Program-made: the position numbers and the translations under genes | Notes under the pieces: model-generated | The model's database searches: none | Seen by the model: only the letters and a program-made list of their open reading frames with translations | What the model was told of the DNA's origin: nothing | From: Candidatus Apopatosoma intestinale | GTDB lineage: Bacteria > Bacillota > Clostridia > Oscillospirales > CAG-272 | Assembly: GCA_003524145.1 (NCBI GenBank) | Contig: DODZ01000010.1 | Span: forward strand, 9,335 to 15,510 | DNA length: 6,176 bases | Direction: 5' to 3' | Shown: in pieces, positions 1-5,242 of the stretch | Layout of the letters: each line of letters begins with the position of its first letter | Position numbering within the stretch: position 1 is the stretch's first letter

Positions 1-201
1 AGTCGCAAGAAGTAGTGCGTGGCGAGTGCGTGCGGCAAAGGACGGAGCGAAAGTCGGCAGTTTTGCGCTTTCCGCAATCTTAACCATACCACGCGTGCGA
101 ACATATCACACGAAAAAGCCGAGCAGATTCGTGCACGCAAGCCTGCACGCCCGCTGAAAGTGCAGGGCGGGCGTGAATCCAGTACACGCGCTGACGAAAG
201 C
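1..201 (+). repeat. Composite repeat, module A copy 1 (cut by window start)
   Basis: This is about 200 bp of non-coding dispersed repeat. It aligns end to end with 389-589 at a constant offset of 388 bases (roughly 90% identity by eye, with a small local shift around 65-85) and with 3014-3210. The best conserved core is 91-175: one difference from copy 2 across those 85 positions. Inside the core, 146-154 can pair with 167-175 (9 bp, perfect). An open frame beginning GTG at 19 crosses the repeat, but the same frame in the third copy meets a TAA after eight codons, so I treat the repeat as non-coding. The window starts exactly where module B would join, so the upstream half is missing. Confidence 0.85.
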
Positions 202-214
202 AAGGATTTTTGCC

Positions 215-265
215 AGCCTTCTCCAGTGGGAGAAGGTGGCGCGCGAAGCGTGACGGATGAGGTGT
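215..265 (+). repeat. REP-like hairpin tail, copy 1
   Basis: A perfect 8-bp stem (217-224 with 229-236, loop AGTG) is followed by GTGGCGCGCGAAGCGTGACG and then GATGAGGTGT. The same arrangement follows module A copy 2 at 597-650, where only the middle section differs. Short palindromes with a GGAGAAGG arm and a GGATGAGG tail resemble REP sequences common in gut Clostridia; that likeness is from memory, not from a search. After it, 264-270 and 275-281 form a weak 7-bp stem. Confidence 0.6.
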
Positions 266-291
266 CTTTTGTAAAAAAGACTTAAAAATTC

Positions 292-388
292 TTTGTGCTT
301 ATCGTACTTTTGCGTGACCAAAAGTACCAAAAGTCAGCAAGGAGGACTCGCGCCGTCCTCCTTGCAACCACCGCGGCGTGCACGAGTT
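292..388 (+). repeat. Composite repeat, module B copy 1 (hairpins H2 and H3)
   Basis: Two consecutive perfect hairpins are present. H2 has 9 bp (304-312 with 319-327, loop CGTGAC). H3 has 11 bp (337-347 with 355-365, 7-base loop). They are followed by GCGTGCACGAGTT, which leads directly into module A at 389. The same order occurs at 2930-3013 and 6106-6170. This copy lacks the GGGCGAAC hairpin (H1) that starts the other two; the REP tail of the previous unit and an AT-rich linker sit there instead. Confidence 0.8.
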
Positions 389-590
389 AGTCGCAAGAAG
401 TAGTGCGTGGCAAGTGCGTGCTGCAAAGGACAGAGCGAAAGTCGGCAGTTTTACCGCTTCCCGCAATCTCATACTACCACGCGTGCGAACATATCACACG
501 AGAAAGCCGAGCAGATTCGTGCACGCAAGCCTGCACGCCCGCTGAAAGTGCAGGGCGGGCGTGGATGGAGTAAGTACGCTGACGGAAGTA
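389..590 (+). repeat. Composite repeat, module A copy 2
   Basis: This is a second full copy of the 200-bp module, lying in tandem with 1-201. Potential nested pairing is visible. GCGTGCACGA at 376-385 is the exact reverse complement of 517-526. GCGTGG at 405-410 pairs with CCACGC at 477-482 inside it. 534-542 pairs with 555-563 as a separate 9-bp hairpin. A 63-codon open frame across it has no ribosome binding site that I can see and is not conserved in the third copy. Confidence 0.85.
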
Positions 591-596
591 ACTATT

Positions 597-650
597 AGCC
601 TTCTCCAGCGGGAGAAGGTGGCGCGGTTTACCGCGGCGGATGAGGTGTTA
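597..650 (+). repeat. REP-like hairpin tail, copy 2
   Basis: An 8-bp perfect stem (599-606 with 611-618, loop AGCG) is followed by a second 5-bp hairpin (622-626 with 631-635, loop TTTA) and the tail GGATGAGGTGT. It matches 215-265 in order and ends. The middle part has changed from GCGCGAAGCGTGAC to a short new palindrome. Confidence 0.6.
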
Positions 651-661
651 CCATGTGTGTA

Positions 662-690
662 TTGCCAAAAAAACCTTATCTCGCTATGTT
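662..690 (+). promoter_or_regulatory. Candidate sigma-A promoter of recA
   Basis: TTGCCA (662-667, five of six matches to TTGACA) and TATGTT (685-690, four of six matches to TATAAT) are separated by exactly 17 bases. Transcription would start near 697 and give a leader of about 165 nt before recA. No Gram-positive LexA box (GAAC-N4-GTTC) overlaps it; only a lone GTTC lies at 688-691. It is a motif match only; no better pair was found between 650 and 863. Confidence 0.4.
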
Positions 691-739
691 CGCACACAGA
701 CGCGTACCCAAATCTGAACGCCCCTGTCTCGGCGACGCC

Positions 740-835
740 GACACACACGCTCCGCGTATGTGTCAATTCCCCACAGGAGAAGGCTAATAAAAATCATTGC
801 CCACCCATTTGCGCAAGGCGCATTTTGAGGGCGGC
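740..835 (+). other. Hairpins in the recA leader
   Basis: Two potential stem-loops lie between the candidate promoter and the ribosome binding site. The first is 740-750 with 754-764 (10 of 11 pairs, loop TCC); a smaller stem, 729-733 with 737-741, would compete with it. The second is 799-835: GCC/GGC, CCC/GGG and TGCGC/GCGCA stacked with internal loops, ending 11 bases before AAGGAG. Neither has a U tract, so these are not terminators. A regulatory role is only a possibility. Confidence 0.35.
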
Positions 836-846
836 TGAATTTACAT

Positions 847-852
847 AAGGAG
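847..852 (+). promoter_or_regulatory. Ribosome binding site of recA
   Basis: AAGGAG lies 11 bases before the ATG at 864. The next in-frame ATG falls well inside the conserved protein, so this site fixes the start. Confidence 0.8.
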
Positions 853-863
853 ATGAATAAATT

Positions 864-1988
864 ATGGCAGTAGCAAAGAAAAAAACAGCGGCGGCAAGAC
901 CTGTTGCCGATGGAGATAAGAAAAAAGCACTTGAAACGGCTCTTGCCCAGATAGAAAAGGATTTCGGCAAGGGCACGATAATGAAGCTCGGCGAAAATAC
1001 GCATATGCAGGTGGACTCCATACCCACAGGCTCGCTCACGCTTGACCTTGCGCTCGGTATCGGCGGCATTCCGCGCGGCAGAATCATAGAGATATTCGGG
1101 CCCGAATCCTCCGGCAAAACAACTGTTGCTCTCCATGTGGTAGCCGAGGTACAGAGAATGGGCGGCGAAGCGGCATTTATCGATGCCGAGCATGCGCTCG
1201 ACCCTGTTTATGCCAAGGCACTGGGCGTGGATATAGACAGTCTGCTTGTATCTCAGCCGGACAGCGGCGAGCAGGCACTGGAAATAACAGAAGCACTCGT
1301 GCGCTCGGGCGCAATTGATGTTATAGTAGTCGACAGTGTTGCCGCGCTCGTTCCCCAGCAGGAAATAGACGGCGTAATGGGCGCTTCCCATGTGGGACTT
1401 CAGGCGCGACTTATGTCGCAGGCGCTCCGTAAGCTTTCCGGTGCTATCGCAAAGACTGGCTGTGCCGTAATATTCATAAATCAGCTCCGTGAAAAGGTCA
1501 ATGTAATGTACGGCAATCCCGAGACAACCACGGGCGGCAGAGCGTTGAAATTCTATGCCTCTGTGCGTATTGATGTCCGCAAGACGGAAAATCTCAAGCA
1601 GGGCAGCGAGGTTTACGGCAGCAGAGTAAAGTGCAAGGTCGTAAAAAATAAAGTTGCACCGCCTTTCAAAATAGCGGAATTTGACATTCTCTACGGCAAG
1701 GGCATATCAAAATCGAGCGAGATACTTGATATCGGCACGGAGCTGGGCATAATTGCCAAGAGCGGTTCATGGTTCAGCTATAACGGCGAGCGTATCGGTC
1801 AGGGCAAGGAAAATGCACGCAAGACCATAGAAGAAAACCGTGCACTCTTGGAAGAAATAGAAAAGAAAATCAAGGCACAGAGCGACGAGATAGAAATCGC
1901 CGAGGAAGCTTATTCTCTCGATGAGGATGAAGATGAAGAGGGCGATAACTTTGATATCAAGTTGCTCGATGTGGAAGCCGACGAATAA
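864..1988 (+). CDS. recA: Recombinase RecA
   Basis: RecA is an ATP-dependent DNA strand-exchange protein acting in the cytoplasm on single-stranded DNA. It drives homologous recombination and, as a filament, triggers LexA self-cleavage in the SOS response. The 374-residue product is slightly longer than the usual 340-355. Visible elements: a basic N-terminal helix region (residues 1-50); Walker A GPESSGKTT (79-87); Walker B VIVVDSVAAL (153-162); the L1 region around 165-180; FINQLREKVNVMYGNPETTT (204-223), covering the allosteric glutamine (Q207) and the start of loop L2; GGRALKFYAS (224-233); and a C-terminal domain ending in a strongly acidic tail (353-374). That tail is typical, though here it includes a dense Asp/Glu run at 353-361. 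The start is set by AAGGAG 11 bases upstream. The stop codon overlaps the recX start (TAATG), so the two are very likely co-transcribed and translationally coupled. No LexA operator is visible upstream. Identification is secure. Confidence 0.98.
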   Translation: MAVAKKKTAAARPVADGDKKKALETALAQIEKDFGKGTIMKLGENTHMQVDSIPTGSLTLDLALGIGGIPRGRIIEIFGPESSGKTTVALHVVAEVQRMGGEAAFIDAEHALDPVYAKALGVDIDSLLVSQPDSGEQALEITEALVRSGAIDVIVVDSVAALVPQQEIDGVMGASHVGLQARLMSQALRKLSGAIAKTGCAVIFINQLREKVNVMYGNPETTTGGRALKFYASVRIDVRKTENLKQGSEVYGSRVKCKVVKNKVAPPFKIAEFDILYGKGISKSSEILDIGTELGIIAKSGSWFSYNGERIGQGKENARKTIEENRALLEEIEKKIKAQSDEIEIAEEAYSLDEDEDEEGDNFDIKLLDVEADE

Positions 1989-2632
1989 TGGAAGCATATA
2001 TAGTGAAAATCGCTCCCGCCGCAGAGGGAGAAGAACTCGCACTCACTATAGAAATAACCGATGAAAAGGGACTGCGCCGCGAAAATCACTGCATAGCGGC
2101 GCAGTATTTCCGTGAGACGACACTTCCCTCTCATATCGATGCTCCATATGCGGCAGATGCGGAGCTGCTCTCGCAGATACGCTACCTATCGCTTTGCACG
2201 GCAGCTATCCGCGCGGGGCTTCGCCTGCTGGAATTTTCTTTCAATACGAAGAAAAACCTGCGCGGCAAGCTGATACGCAAGGGCTTCCCTCCGGAGGCGG
2301 CAGATGAAGCCGTGGCGTTTTTCTCCGAAAACGGTTATATAGATGAAGCGGGGCAGGCGGAAATGCTTGCATGGGAGCTTGCCGAGAAGAAAAAATACGG
2401 AAAAAACCGCATAAAGACAGAACTTTTTGGTAAAGGCTTCGAGAGTGAAGTCATCCGTGATGCTCTCGAAAATGCCGAGATAGATTTTCCGCAGTATTGC
2501 GCCGAGAGAATAGAAATGATGGGCGGCAGGGAGATTTTTGCCGAACCGAAAAGCAAACAAAAAGCGGTGGCGGCACTTCTCCGCTATGGCTATAGCTATG
2601 ATGATGTGCGCGAGGCTCTGCGCAGGAGATGA
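1988..2632 (+). CDS. recX: Regulatory protein RecX
   Basis: RecX is a small cytoplasmic protein that binds RecA filaments and limits or remodels their growth and activity. The product is 214 residues, within the family range. The N-terminal 65 or so residues are a variable, mostly strand-like extension (MEAYIVKIAP onward), also seen in Gram-positive RecX proteins. The rest shows the helical RecX repeats: residues 66-125, with KLIRKGFPPEAADEAV and FFSENGYIDE (the G-Y-[IL]-D-[DE] signature); 126-165, with KKYGKNRIKTELFGKGF; and 168-212, with ALLRYGYSYDDVREAL. The ATG overlaps the recA stop by one base. Only a weak GGAAG lies about 10 bases upstream, so coupling to recA translation is likely. 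Adjacency to recA is the classic context and supports the call, since RecX sequences diverge strongly. No clear U-tract terminator follows. Confidence 0.93.
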   Translation: MEAYIVKIAPAAEGEELALTIEITDEKGLRRENHCIAAQYFRETTLPSHIDAPYAADAELLSQIRYLSLCTAAIRAGLRLLEFSFNTKKNLRGKLIRKGFPPEAADEAVAFFSENGYIDEAGQAEMLAWELAEKKKYGKNRIKTELFGKGFESEVIRDALENAEIDFPQYCAERIEMMGGREIFAEPKSKQKAVAALLRYGYSYDDVREALRRR

Positions 2633-2692
2633 ATGCCGCTCCGCGCGACTTTTTCTCTGAAATTTTTTGCGCACCATAATAGAAATTTCGCT

Positions 2693-2821
2693 CAAGCCTT
2701 TTTAAAGGCTTGCACGAGCCGCCAGTGTCGGCGGTCGCGCTCCGCAGAGCGCGAAATCTTCTTTCGGCGTTTTCTTTTTGATAGCTTTTTCTTTTGCGCC
2801 TGCATGTGCAAAAGAAAAAGC
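2693..2821. repeat. Cluster of four hairpins downstream of recX
   Basis: Four stem-loops are packed into 130 bases: 2693-2700 with 2705-2712 (8 bp); 2719-2723 with 2730-2734 (5 bp); 2736-2742 with 2747-2753 (7 bp, loop CGCA); and 2784-2797 with 2808-2821 (14 bp, no mismatch, 10-base loop). None is followed directly by a U tract, so an intrinsic terminator for recA-recX is not convincing, although the first could weaken read-through. The last carries CTTTTGCG and CAAAAG around its loop, like hairpin H2 of the composite repeat, so it may be a relative. The region 2633-2875 holds no credible gene. Confidence 0.6.
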
Positions 2822-2874
2822 GGATTAAGATTTAGTTTTTATTTTGGATGCTGACAGAGCTTCGACTCTATACT

Positions 2875-3210
2875 GTAGGGGCGAACATTGTTCGCCCGCG
2901 AAGAATCATAAAGTAACTTTTCTTTTATCGTACTTTTCAGTGACGAAAAGTACCAAAAGTCAGCAAAGAGAGCATTTCCCTCTCTTTGCGAACTCACTCC
3001 GCGTGCACGAGTTAGTCGCGCGAGCCATGCGTGGCAAGTGCGTGCGGCAAAGGATAAAGTGAAAGTCGGCGATTTTGCGCTCTCCGCAATCTTAACCATA
3101 CCACGCGTGCGAACATATCACACGAAAGAACCGAGCAGATTCGTGCACACATTGTCTGCACGCCCGCTGAAAGTGCAAGGCGGGTATGGGTGGAGTCCGT
3201 GCGCTGACGG
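2875..3210 (+). repeat. Composite repeat, most complete copy (modules B and A)
   Basis: The order is: H1 (2879-2886 with 2890-2897, 8 bp, loop ATT); an AT-rich spacer; H2 (2930-2938 with 2945-2953, 9 bp); H3 (2963-2972 with 2980-2989, 10 bp, 7-base loop); GCGTGCACGAGTT; then module A copy 3 (3014-3210). There is no REP tail. Positions 2875-3000 align without gaps to 6051-6176, with 14 differences in 126 by hand count. Module A copy 3 differs from copies 1 and 2 by a 1-base deletion near 3025, a 1-base insertion near 3152 and scattered substitutions. It keeps GCGTGG/CCACGC (3029-3034 with 3101-3106). Confidence 0.85.
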
Positions 3211-3234
3211 GGCATGGAGATATGCTTTGTTTTT

Positions 3235-3257
3235 CCCTGATTCCCATTCCCCATCCC
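3235..3257 (-). other. G-quadruplex-type motif upstream of mnmG
   Basis: The - strand reads four runs of at least three G with loops of 2, 3 and 5 bases (runs at 3255-3257, 3249-3252, 3243-3245 and 3235-3237). This fits the usual G3+N1-7 pattern. It lies 54-76 bases before the mnmG start, on the template strand for that gene. Folding is not shown by sequence alone. Confidence 0.45.
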
Positions 3258-3281
3258 GCTACGCCACGCAAATTTTTCGCG

Positions 3282-3302
3282 TATATAAACACAACAAAAG
3301 GA
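3282..3302 (+). promoter_or_regulatory. mnmG translation signal, with a possible -10 box
   Basis: AAAAGGA (3296-3302) lies 8 bases before the ATG at 3311 and decides that start. Just upstream, TATATAAA (3282-3289) could serve as a -10 element, but no acceptable -35 lies 16-18 bases before it, so the promoter of mnmG is uncertain and may lie in or before the repeat. Confidence 0.5.
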
Positions 3303-3310
3303 CACAAACA

Positions 3311-5242
3311 ATGATACAGGAGTTTTTTGTTTCAAATGCAGATATAGCCGTTATCGGCGCGGGTCATGCCGGCATAGAAGCCGCACTCGCCGCCGCCAGA
3401 CTCGGTTGCCGCACTCTGCTTTTTACAATTTCACTCGATGCCGTGGGCAATATGCCGTGCAATCCCTCAATAGGCGGCACGGGTAAGGGTCAGCTCGTTT
3501 TTGAGATTGACGCGCTCGGCGGCGAAATGGGCAGAGCCGCGGACAAGGTTATGCTTCAGGATCGCATTCTAAATTCCAGCAAGGGCGCGGCTGTTCAGTC
3601 CAAACGCATTCAGGCAGACCGTAGGCTCTATCAGGACATCATGAAAAAAACGATAGAGCATACCGAAAATCTGCGCCTTATCCAAGCCGAAATCCGCGAA
3701 ATCCGTCGCGACGGTGACGGTTTTGCTCTTGTGACGGCGGTCGGCGCCGTGTATAAAGCACGCGCGGCGGTCATTTCCTCGGGAACATATCTCGATTCAC
3801 GAGTAATAATCGGCGATTTTCGCCAAAGCTCGGGCCCCGACGGGATGCACGCGGCAACACACCTGACAGAGAGTCTGCGCGCGCTCGGCATAAGAATAAT
3901 GCGCTTCAAAACAGGCACGCCGCCGAGAATCGATGCACGCACAGTCGACCTTTCCGTGCTTGAGAAACAGGACGGCGAGGAAACCCCGACGCCTTACAGC
4001 GCCGATACAGATGTATCGGATTTGTATGCGCGACCGAAACTTCCCTGCTATGTCGCATATACAAACGAAAAAACTCATGATATTATCAGAAGCAATATTC
4101 ACCGCTCACCGCTCTATTCCGGCGAGATAAAAGGTATAGGTCCGCGATACTGCCCGAGTATTGAGGATAAGGTAGTCCGATTTCCCGATAAGATAAGGCA
4201 TCAGCTTTTCCTCGAACCGACGGGTTATGGCTCAAATGAGCTGTATCTGCAAGGCTTTTCGTCCTCTATGCCGGCGGATGTTCAGCTCGAAATGCTCCAT
4301 AGCATGGTCGGCTTTGAGCATGCCGTGACCATGCGCAACGCCTACGCGATAGAATACGATTGCTCCGATCCGACACAGCTTTCCGCCGCACTGGAGTTTA
4401 AGAAAATCCCGAATCTTTACGGCGCGGGACAGTTCAACGGCACCTCGGGCTATGAGGAGGCGGCGGCACAGGGACTTATTGCCGGCATGAATGCCGCACT
4501 CAAATTACAAGGCAAAAAACAGCTGATATTAACGCGTAACAGCTCATATATCGGTACACTTATTGATGATTTGGTTACAAAAGGCACAAACGAACCATAC
4601 AGAATGATGACCTCTCGCTCGGAATATCGTCTGCTTCTGAGGCAGGATAATGCAGATGTGCGCCTGACGAAATCGGGGCATGAAGCAGGGCTTGTCAGCG
4701 ATGAAAGATATGCGCGTTTTCTTGCAAAGCAGGCGCATATCGCCGCGGAAAAGGCGCGCCTGCACGCTACGGTTTTTCCACCGAATGAGAAGGTAAATTC
4801 CCTGCTGGAATCGCTCGGCGAACCGAAAATAGAAACAGGTGTTCGCGCAGATGAGCTGCTCCGGCGACCGAGCATGACATATGCGACGCTGCTCTCGCTC
4901 ATGGACGCGGAGAGCGACCCGCACCTCACGAGAGCAGAGGCTCTGACGCTCGAAACGGACATAAAATACGAGGGATATATAAAGAAGCAGCTTGCCGAGG
5001 CAGCGCGATTTGAAAAGCTGGAAAAGCGCATTCTGCCTGAAGAAATCGACTATTCCGCTATTCGGGGAATATCGCTTGAGGCGGCGCAGAAGCTTGCAAA
5101 ATTCCGCCCGCACAGCATAGGTGCGGCGAGCCGGATAAGCGGTATTTCGCCTGCTGATATTTCGGTTTTGCTTATCTATCTCGATATCGTGAACCGAGAA
5201 AGAGGCGGCCATGCGGAGGAGACCGACGATGGAAAAGAGTGA
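3311..5242 (+). CDS. mnmG: tRNA uridine-34 5-carboxymethylaminomethyl modification enzyme MnmG (GidA)
   Basis: MnmG is an FAD- and NADH-dependent enzyme. With the GTPase MnmE it installs the (carboxymethyl)aminomethyl group at C5 of wobble uridine 34 in certain tRNAs, which supports accurate decoding and frame maintenance. The product has 643 residues, close to the usual 620-640. Visible elements: an N-terminal Rossmann FAD-binding motif GAGHAGIEAA (16-25); GNMPCNPSIGGTGKGQ (46-61); the first family signature GPRYCPSIEDKVVRF (277-291), with Cys281; the second signature starting AGQFNGTSGYEEAAAQG (372-388); the conserved TSRSEYRLLLRQDNAD block; and a helical C-terminal domain that in this family contacts MnmE and tRNA. 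The frame stays open upstream to a GTG at 3038, but those 91 codons are mostly repeat sequence, and AAAAGGA precedes the ATG at 3311. mnmE, the usual upstream neighbour, is absent. The 3' end overlaps rsmG by 14 bases. Confidence 0.97.
   Translation: MIQEFFVSNADIAVIGAGHAGIEAALAAARLGCRTLLFTISLDAVGNMPCNPSIGGTGKGQLVFEIDALGGEMGRAADKVMLQDRILNSSKGAAVQSKRIQADRRLYQDIMKKTIEHTENLRLIQAEIREIRRDGDGFALVTAVGAVYKARAAVISSGTYLDSRVIIGDFRQSSGPDGMHAATHLTESLRALGIRIMRFKTGTPPRIDARTVDLSVLEKQDGEETPTPYSADTDVSDLYARPKLPCYVAYTNEKTHDIIRSNIHRSPLYSGEIKGIGPRYCPSIEDKVVRFPDKIRHQLFLEPTGYGSNELYLQGFSSSMPADVQLEMLHSMVGFEHAVTMRNAYAIEYDCSDPTQLSAALEFKKIPNLYGAGQFNGTSGYEEAAAQGLIAGMNAALKLQGKKQLILTRNSSYIGTLIDDLVTKGTNEPYRMMTSRSEYRLLLRQDNADVRLTKSGHEAGLVSDERYARFLAKQAHIAAEKARLHATVFPPNEKVNSLLESLGEPKIETGVRADELLRRPSMTYATLLSLMDAESDPHLTRAEALTLETDIKYEGYIKKQLAEAARFEKLEKRILPEEIDYSAIRGISLEAAQKLAKFRPHSIGAASRISGISPADISVLLIYLDIVNRERGGHAEETDDGKE
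5215..5221 (+). promoter_or_regulatory. Ribosome binding site of rsmG
   Basis: GGAGGAG ends 7 bases before the ATG at 5229 and lies inside the mnmG coding region. It favours 5229 over the in-frame ATG at 5211, which has only a weak AGAGGCGG ahead of it. Confidence 0.8.

Noticed and set aside
95..105. CGAACATAT in module A as a LexA operator
   Set aside because: Only one half-site is present; the other half reads CACA instead of GTTC in all three copies.
19..598. Open frames across module A copies 1 and 2 with a shared HEKAEQIRARKPARPLKVQG peptide
   Set aside because: The peptides match only because the DNA is repeated. The same frame in copy 3 has an early TAA, differences are not concentrated in third codon positions, and no ribosome binding site precedes them.
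1..650. CRISPR array in the repeated upstream region
   Set aside because: The repeats are about 200 bp long with no short repeat-spacer periodicity, and no cas gene is present.
684..1391. 235-codon open frame on the - strand over the recA start
   Set aside because: It is antisense to a certain recA gene, has a Cys- and Tyr-rich unlikely composition, and shows no domain.
2633..2854. 73-codon open frame starting at the base after the recX stop
   Set aside because: AGGAG lies only 4 bases before its ATG, the frame runs through four hairpins, and the translation is a low-complexity Phe/Arg/Lys-rich string with no recognisable domain.
2879..2897. CGAAC-ATT-GTTCG in hairpin H1 as a LexA box near recA-recX
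   Set aside because: The half-sites match but the spacer is three bases, not four. The motif is the stem of a repeated hairpin that also occurs after rsmG.
5211..5228. Alternative rsmG start at the ATG at 5211
   Set aside because: It has only a weak upstream ribosome binding site, while GGAGGAG is ideally placed for 5229 and the added residues MRRRPT are not part of the family.
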